Shown here: piece after piece, positions 8,423 through 17,913 of the stretch
How the letters are laid out: each line of letters begins with the position of its first letter
How positions within the stretch are numbered: the stretch's first letter is position 1
Assembly (NCBI GenBank): GCA_902776545.1
Contig: CACYQO010000018.1
Coordinates: 20,818-84,817, forward strand
Direction of reading: 5' to 3'
Length of the DNA stretch: 64,000 nucleotides
From: an uncultured Prevotellaceae bacterium
GTDB lineage: Bacteria; Bacteroidota; Bacteroidia; Bacteroidales; Bacteroidaceae
The notes under the pieces: generated by a model
What the model saw: the letters and a program-made list of their open reading frames with translations, nothing else
Told to the model about the DNA's origin: nothing
Databases searched by the model: none
Translations under genes and position numbers: made by a program

Positions 8423-10945
8423 ATGGCAACAAAGAATAGTTCGACTGATAAGAAAGGAGCAACGAAGAGTAAGACTCGTAAGAACAAGTCGCAGGCAGTG
8501 AGAGTTCCAAAGATTTCGTGGATTGTGAAGCCAGATAATATGACGCTTGAGGAATGGCAGCGGGCACTGCGTAAGCAGATTGCTGGAGAGGAAACGATGG
8601 CTGTCGCCGCAGTTGACGAAAAGAATCTGCCTGGTGAATACGAGGTTAAGAACCCACAGACGAAACAAACCTATAAGGTCGTGTATCGTGGCGAAGATAG
8701 TCCGTGGAACTACTGCTCGTGCATGGATTTCAAGACCAATCGTCTCTGCGCGTGCAAACATCTTGAGAAGGTGAAACTATGGATTAGCGAAACCCGAGGG
8801 AAGAAAGTGCACAAGGAGTTACCAGCTTATACATCTGTCTATCTGTCGTATACTGAAGGCCGTCAGGTGAAGATCCGTGTGGGCAGTGACCATCATGAGG
8901 AATTCATGCGGCTGGCTGCGCACTATTTCGATGCCGAGGGCGTGATGTTCCCCTATGCCTTTGATGACTACGACAAATTGATGACTGAAGCTCTGGCTAT
9001 TGATCCGTCGTTCCGTTTCTATCAGGATGCCATTGATTTCATTATTGAGCAGCGCGAGCGGAAGTTCCGCCGGCAGCTTATCAGCAAATACACGGATGAG
9101 CGGCTCGACCAGTTACTTACTGTCTCGCTTTATCCCTACCAGAAGGAGGGCATCCGTTTCGCCTTCGAACGGGGCCGAAGTATTATTGCTGATGAGATGG
9201 GTCTCGGTAAGACCATTCAAGCCATTGGCACGGCAGAATTGTTGCGGCGCGAAGGATTGGCTGAGCAGATTCTGATTGTTTGTCCCACGTCACTGAAATA
9301 CCAGTGGCAGCGGGAGATAGAACGATTCACTAAGGACACAGACCATTCGCTGGAACATCCCTTGACACTTGTCATTGAGGGAAATCCGCTAAAGCGTAAG
9401 GAACAGTACGCTTCAGACATACCTTATAAAATAGTATCCTACAACTGCATGTCGAACGACGTGAAGATGTGGGGTTCGCTACAGACCGAGGTGCTCATTA
9501 TGGATGAGGTGCAGCGTCTGAAAAACTGGAAGACGCAGATCTCGATGGCCGCCCGCAAGGTGCGTTCTGACTATGCCGTTATTCTCTCAGGCACGCCCTT
9601 GGAGAACAAGCTCGAGGAACTCTATTCTGTGATGGAGTTTGCTGACAACTATTGCCTCGGCCCCTATTGGCAGTTCCGCGCCGACTGTATCGTCACTGAC
9701 GACGGTGGGAAGGTCATAGGCTATCAGAATCTTAATAAGGTGGGCGAAACAGCCCGTGAACGACTCATCCGCCGAACTAAAAAGCAAGTGGCCTTGCAGA
9801 TGCCGAAGCGCACAGACCAGAACTTGTTCGTGCCGATGACTACCGAGCAGAGGGGGATGCACGAGGAATACAAGGAGCAGGTAGCCAAACTGGTCTATAA
9901 ATGGCGCCGGACACACTTCCTCTCGGAAACAGACCGCAAGAAGCTTCTGCAATTCCTATCCATGATGCGCATGGTGTGCGACTCTACCTACATCCTCGAC
10001 CAGAAGTCACGTTACGACACAAAGGTCACTGAGACGATAAGCATCCTCCAGTCGGTATTCGACAACGGCGACGAGAAGGTGGTCATTTTCAGTCAGTGGG
10101 AGCGCATGACGCGCCTCATCGCCTATGAACTCGACAAGATGGGCGTCGGCTACGAATATCTGCATGGCGGTGTACCTTCAGCCAAGCGCCGCGACCTCAT
10201 CATCAACTTCACCGACAACCCCGACAGCCGCGTGTTCCTCTCCACCGATGCAGGAAGCACAGGTCTAAATTTGCAAGCCGGCAGCATCATGATTAATCTC
10301 GACCTGCCCTGGAACCCTGCTGTGCTTGAGCAGCGCATCGCCCGCATCTACCGACTCGGTCAGGAGCGCAATGTGCAGGTCATCAATCTTGTGGCTAAAG
10401 ATACCATCGAGGAGGGCATGCTTGGCAAGCTCCGCTTCAAGACCGCCATGTTCGAGGGTGTGCTCGACAACGGCGAGGACACAATCTTCCTCGGCAACGA
10501 GACGAAGTTCACCGCCATGATGGACACGCTCGGCGAAGTCCTGGAAGAAGAGCAGCAGCAGTCCTCCGAAGTCCCCGAAGTTTCAGATACGGAAGCCGAC
10601 AAACCGGAACCCATGAAGGAGGAATCTCCCAAGAACGAGGAGTCCGCAAAGCAGGACACCCCTACCCAGCAAGATCAGGCCGAAGAGGAAACAGTTTCTT
10701 CTTCTCCATTCCCCGCCCATTCGGTTCCCCGTCAGCCTCAGGAGCTCGTTGCCCAAGGCATCTCCTTCTTCTCCGGCCTTGCCCAGACCCTCCAGTCGCC
10801 CGAGGCCACGCAACAACTCGTCGACACCCTCGTTGAGACAAATGCTGAGACTGGCGAATCCCATCTTCGCATCCCCGTCCCCGACAAGCAGACCGTTCAG
10901 ACTCTGCTCAACTTCGTAGGTAAACTTTTTTCAAATAACTCATAA
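8423..10945 (+). CDS. SWIM zinc-finger SNF2-family DNA helicase
   Basis: This is an 840-residue ATP-dependent DNA translocase. The order is: a Lys-rich N-terminus (1-30); a SWIM zinc-binding motif (Cys98-x-Cys100 ... Cys111-x-His113); the SNF2 N-lobe with Walker A DEMGLGKT at 257-264, the DEVQ box and LSGTPLENKLEE; the helicase C-lobe with FSQWERMTRLI, STDAGSTGLNLQ and the arginine-finger region QRIARIYRLGQ; then a Pro/Glu/Ser-rich tail of about 90 residues. It probably remodels protein-DNA complexes or acts in repair. A 3'-5' exonuclease gene follows after 12 bp, so the two are likely co-translated and functionally linked. The precise role is unknown. Confidence 0.92.
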   Translation: MATKNSSTDKKGATKSKTRKNKSQAVRVPKISWIVKPDNMTLEEWQRALRKQIAGEETMAVAAVDEKNLPGEYEVKNPQTKQTYKVVYRGEDSPWNYCSCMDFKTNRLCACKHLEKVKLWISETRGKKVHKELPAYTSVYLSYTEGRQVKIRVGSDHHEEFMRLAAHYFDAEGVMFPYAFDDYDKLMTEALAIDPSFRFYQDAIDFIIEQRERKFRRQLISKYTDERLDQLLTVSLYPYQKEGIRFAFERGRSIIADEMGLGKTIQAIGTAELLRREGLAEQILIVCPTSLKYQWQREIERFTKDTDHSLEHPLTLVIEGNPLKRKEQYASDIPYKIVSYNCMSNDVKMWGSLQTEVLIMDEVQRLKNWKTQISMAARKVRSDYAVILSGTPLENKLEELYSVMEFADNYCLGPYWQFRADCIVTDDGGKVIGYQNLNKVGETARERLIRRTKKQVALQMPKRTDQNLFVPMTTEQRGMHEEYKEQVAKLVYKWRRTHFLSETDRKKLLQFLSMMRMVCDSTYILDQKSRYDTKVTETISILQSVFDNGDEKVVIFSQWERMTRLIAYELDKMGVGYEYLHGGVPSAKRRDLIINFTDNPDSRVFLSTDAGSTGLNLQAGSIMINLDLPWNPAVLEQRIARIYRLGQERNVQVINLVAKDTIEEGMLGKLRFKTAMFEGVLDNGEDTIFLGNETKFTAMMDTLGEVLEEEQQQSSEVPEVSDTEADKPEPMKEESPKNEESAKQDTPTQQDQAEEETVSSSPFPAHSVPRQPQELVAQGISFFSGLAQTLQSPEATQQLVDTLVETNAETGESHLRIPVPDKQTVQTLLNFVGKLFSNNS

Positions 10946-10957
10946 ACAGATAGAACA

Positions 10958-11539
10958 ATGACAGACAAACGTTTTATTTTCTTCGATACTGAGACAACGG
11001 GTGTTCCCCGTAACTACAAGGCTCCCAGCAGTGACACCAGCAATTGGCCAAGGATGGTGCAGTTAGGTTGGATTTTGATGGACGGCGAGGGCAACAAGCT
11101 CTCGCAGAAAGATTACATCATCCGTCCCGATGGCTATATCATTCCCGATGATGCAGTCCGCATACACGGCATTACCACACAACGGGCTATGGAGGAAGGC
11201 CTTGACCTGGCCGCTGTCGTCGACGATTTCATGGCCGACTTCGACCAAGCGACATTCATTGTGGGGCATAACATTGACTTCGACAAGAAGATTCTCGGAG
11301 CAGAACTTATCCGCCTGCACCGTCCCGACGTGATGAACTCCAAACGTACGTATTGTACTATGCAGGCTGGTACGGACTTCTGTCGTATTCCAGGAAAGTA
11401 CGGCTACAAGTGGCCCAAGCTACAGGAACTCTACATCAAACTCTTCGGCCACGACTTCGACGGTGCCCATAATGCCATGAGCGACATCGAAGCCACCCAA
11501 GAATGCTTCTGGGAACTCCGCCGCCGGAGTCTGATATAA
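10958..11539 (+). CDS. DEDDh 3'-5' exonuclease, DnaQ-like
   Basis: This is a 193-residue single-domain exonuclease of the DnaQ / RNase T superfamily. Exo I is FFDTETTG (Asp10, Glu12), Exo II is GHNIDFDKKIL, and Exo III is HNAMSDIEAT with the general-base His. It lacks the other domains of DNA polymerase III epsilon partners. The gene follows the SNF2 helicase by 12 bp, so a shared DNA-processing task is likely; the substrate cannot be read from sequence. Confidence 0.9.
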   Translation: MTDKRFIFFDTETTGVPRNYKAPSSDTSNWPRMVQLGWILMDGEGNKLSQKDYIIRPDGYIIPDDAVRIHGITTQRAMEEGLDLAAVVDDFMADFDQATFIVGHNIDFDKKILGAELIRLHRPDVMNSKRTYCTMQAGTDFCRIPGKYGYKWPKLQELYIKLFGHDFDGAHNAMSDIEATQECFWELRRRSLI

Positions 11540-11589
11540 GAAAATCTTGTTTGATTATAGCTGATAAGATCCGCTGCTGTGGACAGGTT

Positions 11590-13146
11590 TCATTTGTTCA
11601 TCTTGTCCACAGCCTTGGCTGTTTCATCCATCGGGAAGAATTCTGGATCCCACTTGCAGCCCATCCAGTCGTAGAACTCTGACAGTTCGCTTGACTGAGG
11701 CTTCTTCTGCATCAACTCCACTAGATGTCTGTAGCGATAGATGCCGCCACAGTCGTCGGGCGGGCAGGCGTTGGCTCCACCAATGAGACGAACGGCTTTA
11801 GTCTCGTAATCAGCATAGTTGGCTACCGACTTCAACTTCACCTTGTGATACCAACTATCTCCATAGTCGTATTCAAATAGGACGCTGTCGCCCTGTTTCT
11901 TCAGGAGATGACTGACGCCATAACGGCTGCCGTCCTTTGTCCCAGGATAAAGCGTCCCGCCCAGTTCGTTCATGCTGGTGGCGTAGTGGTTTTTGCGACT
12001 TTCTAAGAACTGGTGGAGGTGATCTTCATTCCAGCCAAAGGCAAGCAGGATGGCCTGTGCCAATGAGGTGAGGCAGAGATTCGACGGCACCTCCAACTCT
12101 CGCCATATCAACGGTTCCGAGTTTTCCAACTCTATGCGCAGAGTTGACTTCTTCAGCTTTTGCACAGGCAGGTATTTGGCCTTTCCGCCGTAGGCATAAC
12201 CGCAGTATTCTTGGCGGGGAGCCCATTCCTCGTCTTCGTAGTACTCTATTTCGTCATCGCTGTCCTCAAAATCAGCGGCTAAGTAATCATGATCATAATC
12301 TCCATCATCGAAATCATCCTCATCAAAAGTGGTTGCTGCGTTCTGCCAGATTGTCTCTGAACTATCCAGTTGCTCTTTTAGGATACCAATGTCTGCCTTC
12401 TTGATGGTCTTGCGCACCTCATTCGCTCCACCAGGAATGAGGATATTGGGCAGCTTGTATTTGCTGTACATACGGATAATCATTGGCTTGGCATCCACAT
12501 TGCGTGTGTGTAGACAGCAGTGGATGATGGCTTCAAGGAGCATCACGTCGCCTACAGAAGGATCTATGCCATCAGCAAAGATGGCCAGTATGCCAGAGAG
12601 CCATCGTTGTACGTCGGGCAGCAGTTGTGGTTCTCTGCGCGGCACGGTGCTAACGGCTGCTATTACCTCTGCTTTACTGAAAGAGTGTATGCCCCGTTCG
12701 TGCACAAAATCAGCCAACATCGGCAGATCTTCGGCGGTGGTGATATGGTAAATACAAGCAGGCAGCATGCCTACCATGTCGCACTCGTCGAAAAACACCT
12801 CGGCGAAGTCACGGTCCTGGCGTTCCGTCTCAAGGAGGACAGGCAGACACTCATGCAACTGAAACCGCTCGGCTATCATGATGGCCACGTGTATTGGATG
12901 CATCCAAACATCGCCATCAGGGTCAGTATGCCATCTGTCCATCCAGAAATAGATAATACTGTTCACACCAGTGACCAGTGTACTACGGTCAAGTTGCGCA
13001 CAACTGTCCATAAAGTCCTCAACTTCTGGCAGGTCTGGGTGGGTTTCGTCGGTGTTAAGCAGAGGTTGCAAAGCATCTGGCATATCACCCACCATTTTCC
13101 CGTAGTCAGGATGTTCATAGGAATAGTTTGTCACTTCTTTTGTCAT
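11590..13146 (-). CDS. pRiA4b ORF-3-like protein with DUF1186-like N-terminus
   Basis: This is a 518-residue soluble protein. The C-terminal part (about 345-505) matches the plasmid pRiA4b ORF-3 domain: LRIELENSEPLIWRELEVP, GWNEDHLHQF, FEYDYGDSWYHKVKL and the CPPDDCGG segment. An acidic linker rich in Asp/Glu/Tyr precedes it (about 285-325). The N-terminal helical repeats (HPIHVAIMIAERF...CLPVLL) resemble DUF1186. The function of these domains is not established. The gene has its own promoter and is divergent from the next gene. Confidence 0.75.
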   Translation of the reverse strand: MTKEVTNYSYEHPDYGKMVGDMPDALQPLLNTDETHPDLPEVEDFMDSCAQLDRSTLVTGVNSIIYFWMDRWHTDPDGDVWMHPIHVAIMIAERFQLHECLPVLLETERQDRDFAEVFFDECDMVGMLPACIYHITTAEDLPMLADFVHERGIHSFSKAEVIAAVSTVPRREPQLLPDVQRWLSGILAIFADGIDPSVGDVMLLEAIIHCCLHTRNVDAKPMIIRMYSKYKLPNILIPGGANEVRKTIKKADIGILKEQLDSSETIWQNAATTFDEDDFDDGDYDHDYLAADFEDSDDEIEYYEDEEWAPRQEYCGYAYGGKAKYLPVQKLKKSTLRIELENSEPLIWRELEVPSNLCLTSLAQAILLAFGWNEDHLHQFLESRKNHYATSMNELGGTLYPGTKDGSRYGVSHLLKKQGDSVLFEYDYGDSWYHKVKLKSVANYADYETKAVRLIGGANACPPDDCGGIYRYRHLVELMQKKPQSSELSEFYDWMGCKWDPEFFPMDETAKAVDKMNK

Positions 13147-13172
13147 AATATGATTGTATTGTCATTTTGTGC

Positions 13173-13181
13173 GCAAATTTA
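13173..13181 (-). promoter_or_regulatory. -7 promoter element for the pRiA4b-type gene
   Basis: The minus strand reads TAAATTTGC, 27 bp before the ATG at 13146. Confidence 0.65.
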
Positions 13182-13254
13182 CGAATTTTCTTTGAAAGAT
13201 GTTCGCTTTGTCCGTTTTTTCTGCATATCATGGCTTTGTTTAGCGGAAATTGTA

Positions 13255-13264
13255 TAACTTTGCA
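13255..13264 (+). promoter_or_regulatory. -7 promoter element for the DUF3843-like gene
   Basis: TAACTTTGCA lies 19 bp before the ATG at 13283. It also shows that the longer frame starting at 13250 is not the real start. Confidence 0.75.
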
Positions 13265-13282
13265 CGCGATAGTAACAGAATT

Positions 13283-15238
13283 ATGGCGAAGAAACAATTA
13301 CTCAACAGCAACAACATCACGGCGGGCGACATTAAGCGCCGCCATCCAAGGTACATGACCTGCGACACAGACAAACAGTATGCCCAGCTCGCAAGCGACA
13401 TTTATGACCTCATACACCCAGAACTTGGCTTTGCTACAGACTGTGAAATTAGGAACGCCTGCATCAGCCTGGCTCTGTATTTTGAGGACCTTCACTCTGG
13501 CACACGCGTGTTCGAGACTTTCACTCATATATATAAGAAGATGTACGGAAGCTATCTGCCTTTTTATGCTTCGAAAGATGCCGAAAGCTTTGGCGCCAGC
13601 CTCGATGCCATGAGGTTCATGCTCTGGCATAGCCTCTGTGCTGAGCGTGAACAGCGCATCCTTAACCCCACGAACGATGGCATGACAGAGATTGCCAAGA
13701 AACTGCTCGGACTATGGGAATCCAAGAAATCCACAATACAGCCCAACGAGGAATTAGCCGATTACATTTTTGCTGAAGAGACTCAGGAAGATGCCGACCA
13801 CGTGAAGCTTGTACTCATCTGGCTAAGCCGTTACTGCTGCCTCGGGCGCTGGCACACAAACACTCAACCCGAAGAAGATCCTAATTTGAGGAATCTCTTC
13901 CAGAGTGCCGACAAAGACACGCTGCTTTATGCAGGAGAGTGTTTTTCGCTGTTCGACAAACCCGTATGGCCCCTGTCGCTTATGCCACAGCACATCTATG
14001 CAGAGATGATACGCCTCGATATGGATGATCCTAATGACGAGCTGGCTGATGCCATCGACCACATGGAATGGAAACCCTTCGCCATCTATCAAGTAGTGGA
14101 TACTGATGGTCAGAGAGTCAGGCTGAAGGATTTTAATGGTGATACATTCAGCGTAAGCCAGTCAGACTTCATGGGCAATGTCCGACAGTTGGCTCGTCAG
14201 AATACCCATCTGGCTGGAGCTTTCATTTGCCTAAGCGGCGTATGGCGGCTTAACGGGCCAAGCCTTTGGTCGAGTCCTACCAAGAAGCAACAGGAGAGTT
14301 ATCTCGAAAAGCGAAAACAGGAATACAGCATCCAACACGACTATGTGGGACAGTACGACAGTTTCATTGCCAAACATGGTGGAGAAAGGCTATATTTCTT
14401 CCGCGACGCGGAGGATTATATGCAATGGATGGAGACGGAATTAGGCCTGCAGCGTACAAAGTTGCCTGTGCCAGATGACTATCTGACCCAACCTTTGGCC
14501 TCGTTCTTCGAGGATAATGGCGCGATTTGTCAGTGCTTCGACGCCAAGGCCATTAGGCATCCTGGCAATCCGTATTACGACAAGGCCTTCGCTGGAGAGC
14601 ATGGCATGGCATTTGTAAGTGGTGACGCCTGTAGTCCGGGGATGCTGTTCCATTTGCTGAAGCACGATCTGTTGCCAGATGCGATGTTCAACGACTTCCG
14701 TGGTCGGGAGCATGGGCGGCTGCTGATGCAGGACAACATCGAGTTCGTGGCACGCTGCTTGGGCCGTAACTTCGAAAGCAGCGAAGTGGTACGTCCCCGT
14801 ACTTACCAGTTAGACACAAGTAACGAAGAGTCGGTCATGGAGAAATACATGAATAAGATGTCATACGAGAAGTTCGTGGATATGCTCGATGCCGAGGAAA
14901 TTATCGTAAGCCGCTCTCGCAAGGAGTGGGAGGTGCTAATGGCAGACAATGTGACCACCGTCATTCGCGATGTGGAGAAAGACAAGGAGTATGAGATGCC
15001 GACTCGTGATCTATACGAGGCATTCCTCGCCTTAGACAAAAACGACATCCAGATTGCTACCGTCGCAAAGTACGTCGGCAAACAGAATGCTCCAGCCGCT
15101 TCAGCCCTACTCTACGCTACGGTGGGACAAGGTCAGGGCTTCAACAACCTCCGCAAGGTCGTCAACGAGGCCGTAGAACGTGGCGGTCTGGAGGAACTGG
15201 AAAGACTAATCAGGGCAAACTTTGAAAAGAACGGATAA
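13283..15238 (+). CDS. Large hypothetical protein, DUF3843-like
   Basis: This is a 651-residue soluble protein starting MAKKQLLNSNNITAGDIKRR. The N-terminal part (tyrosine-rich helices, LALYFEDLHSGTRVFETFT) resembles DUF3843, a Bacteroidales family of unknown function. The middle carries an aromatic-rich region (LSGVWRLNGPSLWSS) and the C-terminus is helical and acidic. I see no catalytic motif, signal peptide or membrane segment. It is divergent from the pRiA4b-type gene, with the two promoters about 75 bp apart, and convergent with the HU-like gene. The family call is tentative. Confidence 0.6.
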   Translation: MAKKQLLNSNNITAGDIKRRHPRYMTCDTDKQYAQLASDIYDLIHPELGFATDCEIRNACISLALYFEDLHSGTRVFETFTHIYKKMYGSYLPFYASKDAESFGASLDAMRFMLWHSLCAEREQRILNPTNDGMTEIAKKLLGLWESKKSTIQPNEELADYIFAEETQEDADHVKLVLIWLSRYCCLGRWHTNTQPEEDPNLRNLFQSADKDTLLYAGECFSLFDKPVWPLSLMPQHIYAEMIRLDMDDPNDELADAIDHMEWKPFAIYQVVDTDGQRVRLKDFNGDTFSVSQSDFMGNVRQLARQNTHLAGAFICLSGVWRLNGPSLWSSPTKKQQESYLEKRKQEYSIQHDYVGQYDSFIAKHGGERLYFFRDAEDYMQWMETELGLQRTKLPVPDDYLTQPLASFFEDNGAICQCFDAKAIRHPGNPYYDKAFAGEHGMAFVSGDACSPGMLFHLLKHDLLPDAMFNDFRGREHGRLLMQDNIEFVARCLGRNFESSEVVRPRTYQLDTSNEESVMEKYMNKMSYEKFVDMLDAEEIIVSRSRKEWEVLMADNVTTVIRDVEKDKEYEMPTRDLYEAFLALDKNDIQIATVAKYVGKQNAPAASALLYATVGQGQGFNNLRKVVNEAVERGGLEELERLIRANFEKNG

Positions 15239-15268
15239 TTCGTTTTGAGCCAGTAAAAATCTGTCAGT

Positions 15269-15889
15269 TCATCGCAGCACATAGTATTTCTGGCTTCTTT
15301 GGCCTCGGCTGGTGATGCCCGTCGAAGGGTTGAGGGCCAGCTTGCGTAGCTCCTGACTGGCTGTCGTTCGTGAAAGTCCCGTCAGGCGCATATAGTCTGG
15401 AACTCTCATGAACATGTTCTTCTGCAGGAAATCACGGGCTTTCTCGATGCGCTCTTCAAGTGTAAACTTCGACTTCTTGATGCGGCTCACCCCACCCCGT
15501 TCAAGCACACACTTATGGCGAGTGCTCCTAATGAGATCCTTGTCAGCTCTGTAGGCCACGCCCGTCACTCCGATACTCTTCGCGTTATGGCTTGGCTCGC
15601 CAGGCTCGAAAGCATCTTGCAGCATGTCGCTTCTCACACCGAGTTTCGCGTTAAAGGTGCCAATGCCGTCGAGCTTCACTGAGAATCCTTCTGCCATGCA
15701 AAGTGCCAGTTTCTCACTGACCAGCGACATGACAGCCAAGATATGACTTTCCTCCATGTGGCCTTCACGAGCACATTGACTCACAAACTCTTCGTAACTT
15801 TTCGGCGTTAATTCCATCTGGTAATAAGCCTGGGTCCTGCCTGTACCATTCAGGTCTGGTATTTCCCTTTTGATATACTTTGCGTACAT
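15269..15889 (-). CDS. HU-like DNA-binding protein with C-terminal winged-helix-like region
   Basis: This 206-residue protein starts at ATG 15889 (MYAKYIKREIPDLNGTG); the frame open to 15973 would include the promoter. Residues 1-125 look like the Bacteroidales HU-related (HU-HIG) fold: helices with ILAVMSLVSEKLALCMAEG, then beta-strand GFSVKLDGIGTFNAKLG. Residues 135-206 (DFLQKNMFMRVPDYMRLTGLS) look like a helix-turn-helix unit. It is likely a nucleoid-associated or regulatory DNA-binding protein. Tandem 21/22-bp repeats lie just upstream of its promoter. Confidence 0.8.
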   Translation of the reverse strand: MYAKYIKREIPDLNGTGRTQAYYQMELTPKSYEEFVSQCAREGHMEESHILAVMSLVSEKLALCMAEGFSVKLDGIGTFNAKLGVRSDMLQDAFEPGEPSHNAKSIGVTGVAYRADKDLIRSTRHKCVLERGGVSRIKKSKFTLEERIEKARDFLQKNMFMRVPDYMRLTGLSRTTASQELRKLALNPSTGITSRGQRSQKYYVLR

Positions 15890-15918
15890 AGTTTTATGCT
15901 TGACTTGATAGTTCTTGC

Positions 15919-15928
15919 TGCAAAGATA
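15919..15928 (-). promoter_or_regulatory. -7 promoter element for the HU-like gene
   Basis: The minus strand reads TATCTTTGCA, 29 bp before the ATG at 15889. Confidence 0.75.
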
Positions 15929-15979
15929 CACAAAAGGTCTGAAAAACACAAAATAATGCCGAAGATTTATCAATCAATG

Positions 15980-16067
15980 CCTTTGTTTTAATAAACATTG
16001 TCTTTGTTTTAACAGACATTGACGTGATTTTTACTTTAGGACGGCACTCCCTACCTTTTAGGACGGC
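15980..16067. repeat. Two pairs of direct repeats with 21- and 22-bp spacing
   Basis: A 21-bp unit (core CTTTGTTTTAA then ACATTG) occurs at 15980-16000 and again directly at 16001-16021 with few mismatches. An 11-mer TTTAGGACGGC occurs at 16035 and 16057. They lie in the 600-bp gap 15890-16489, upstream of the HU-like gene, and otherwise that gap holds only the promoter and leader of the next gene. Period of two helical turns suggests protein-binding sites. Confidence 0.7.
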
Positions 16068-16267
16068 CCCTTAGAACCTTTTACACGGCATCTCACATCT
16101 TTTTCCAAACACCTGCTTCGCCGCAAACCAGAAGAAGTAAAGAAGAAACAGCGTTCTTCCATCTATTGACGCTATATATTCACTTGCTTCCAACCCGTTT
16201 CATACGAAAAAACGCCCTCGTGATTAATTTTTTGAACTTTACTACATCGTTTCTCACTAATAATTTG

Positions 16268-16277
16268 TACCTTTGCA
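16268..16277 (+). promoter_or_regulatory. -7 promoter element and long leader of the YD-repeat lipoprotein
   Basis: TACCTTTGCA lies 213 bp upstream of the ATG at 16490. The long leader contains GGCGCAGA (16381-16388) and its complement TCTGCGCC (16441-16448), which could form a stem over a 52-nt loop. Small frames in the leader (for example from 16273) look non-coding. Confidence 0.6.
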
Positions 16278-16489
16278 GCTGCATTCCGCAAAGAGTGCAA
16301 GGACATATTGCTCAATACTCTCTCAATCACCACACGAGAAAAAAGAGCAAACTTCCATTATTGGGACTGCAACCCAAACGGGCGCAGATTTCCCATATTT
16401 GGAAGTGGCTTGTGGTGAGCTGAGAGAGGTATGGCGAAAGTCTGCGCCTCTTTAGTTGGTTGAAGTTTCACAATTTAAACAGGTGCTTT

Positions 16490-17338
16490 ATGAAAACAGG
16501 TTTATTCATGATTATGGGATTTGCCGCGATGCTTGTCCTAACAAGCTGTTCGTCCGACGATGGTGACAACGGCAATTCTGGTGGTATTGGCAAGAAATAT
16601 CTTGCCGAGATTACAGTAAAGGAACATCCGTGGAAGTATGGCGAACGATCCAACAACGGTGAAGACTATGAGAATTTCAAATATGACGAAAAGGGAAATC
16701 TAATTGAAAAGTCAACAAATTACGTTGACAAAACTACAGGTACACGCTTATATCGAAGATACAAATACACCTACGATGACAGAAACAGGCTCACCGTAAT
16801 GGACCAGTGGAGTCTTTCTTTTGCCGAATGTAAATATCAATATAATGAGTTTGACTCCGTTTCTGTCATGACTAAATATGACAGCGATGGGAAACCTCTC
16901 ACAGAATACACATACGAATATGATAGCAACAAACGCCTTTCAAAAGAGACAGAGCGCATGCTTTATATGGGGTCGGACTATGGCTATATATATGAGTACT
17001 CATACAGTGGTAACACTGTGACCATGGTTACGACTGATCTTAAATTCGGCACTCTTGAGAACACAACGGTCTATGAGTATGACAGCCATCATAATTTGGT
17101 GAAATCATCAACGACAAATGCTGTAACAGGGACAACTACCGTGTATGATGATAATACCTATGAGTACAACGCCAAAGGTCAGTTGACGAGGTGGGCAAGC
17201 AAGAATTGGCTTCTGAAAAACGACATATCATATCGCGACTATTATTACAACGAGGACGGTACGATAGACAGAATCCATCTTTCCTATTCGTTCAAGGAAG
17301 ATAAATCCGATTTGGTATATACATACACGTGGAAATGA
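16490..17338 (+). CDS. Lipoprotein with YD-type repeats
   Basis: This 282-residue protein has a lipoprotein signal MKTGLFMIMGFAAML ending in the lipobox LTSC, followed by a Ser/Asp/Gly spacer. It should be anchored to the outer membrane. The rest is built from tyrosine-rich beta repeats such as YTYDDRNRLT, YEYDSNKRLS, YEYDSHHNLV and YEYNAKGQLT, the RHS/YD-repeat style. I started at ATG 16490 because the signal peptide begins there; the ten upstream codons have no signal character. The role is unknown. Confidence 0.75.
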   Translation: MKTGLFMIMGFAAMLVLTSCSSDDGDNGNSGGIGKKYLAEITVKEHPWKYGERSNNGEDYENFKYDEKGNLIEKSTNYVDKTTGTRLYRRYKYTYDDRNRLTVMDQWSLSFAECKYQYNEFDSVSVMTKYDSDGKPLTEYTYEYDSNKRLSKETERMLYMGSDYGYIYEYSYSGNTVTMVTTDLKFGTLENTTVYEYDSHHNLVKSSTTNAVTGTTTVYDDNTYEYNAKGQLTRWASKNWLLKNDISYRDYYYNEDGTIDRIHLSYSFKEDKSDLVYTYTWK

Positions 17339-17358
17339 TTCCCAAATATCAAATAATT

Positions 17359-17889
17359 ATGGAAAGACTATTAAATATTCTCACCAATCCCGACAAGAGG
17401 CACGTCTGGATTCTCAACCGAAAATACTGCCCCAACAAGGCAATGGCTGAAGGCAAGGCTTGGGTCTTATACTCTTACGATCCTGTGGCGCAAGAAACGC
17501 CTTTCTCGCTGGAAGCCATCATGAACATAGAAAACTACAACTATAAGACGTTTATTCAGGCATACAAGACCGAGCGGAAGGAAATATTGGATGATGATGC
17601 TCAGGACATGAGGATTCTGGCCGTTTGGAGCTTCTATAACAACGTGAGGAAGGATGACGTAATGCTCTTTGTTCACGGAAATGAAATAGAAGGCTATTAT
17701 GCCATAACAGGCGAACAGGTGGTATGTCAGAACGAAGAGAACTTCTGCCTGCACAGTTGGGAGGCCGAGACGATACGCTTTAACCAACCCGTTTGCATCG
17801 AAAGCAGATTCGGCAGTCCTTTCTTCAAGATGATTGGCGACTTCAAGAAGGAGGTCGTTGCTGCACTAAGGAAAGCAATTAAATCATAG
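17359..17889 (+). CDS. Hypothetical protein, possible PUA/EVE-like fold
   Basis: This soluble protein has about 176 residues from ATG 17359. An ATG at 17335 overlaps the upstream stop (ATGA) and a GTG at 17329 is also possible. I do not recognise the family. The segment VWSFYNNVRKDDVMLFVHGNEIEGYYAI resembles in outline the ligand-binding strand-loop of PUA/EVE-type domains (aromatic-rich, then a DxVM strand), but this is only a suggestion. It is probably co-transcribed with the lipoprotein and is followed by a strong hairpin terminator. Confidence 0.55.
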   Translation: MERLLNILTNPDKRHVWILNRKYCPNKAMAEGKAWVLYSYDPVAQETPFSLEAIMNIENYNYKTFIQAYKTERKEILDDDAQDMRILAVWSFYNNVRKDDVMLFVHGNEIEGYYAITGEQVVCQNEENFCLHSWEAETIRFNQPVCIESRFGSPFFKMIGDFKKEVVAALRKAIKS

Positions 17890-17913
17890 TAGGAAAAGCG
17901 AATATCTAAAAAC

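Noticed and set aside
13250-13282. TTG/ATG-type start at 13250 for the DUF3843-like gene
   Set aside because: It would put the -7 promoter element inside the coding region; ATG 13283 fits better.
15980-16067. Direct repeats as a CRISPR array
   Set aside because: Units are adjacent or 11 nt long without spacers of constant length, and no cas genes are present.
16166-16455. Small frames in the leader of the YD-repeat lipoprotein
   Set aside because: They overlap or precede the promoter and show no conserved or signal-like features.
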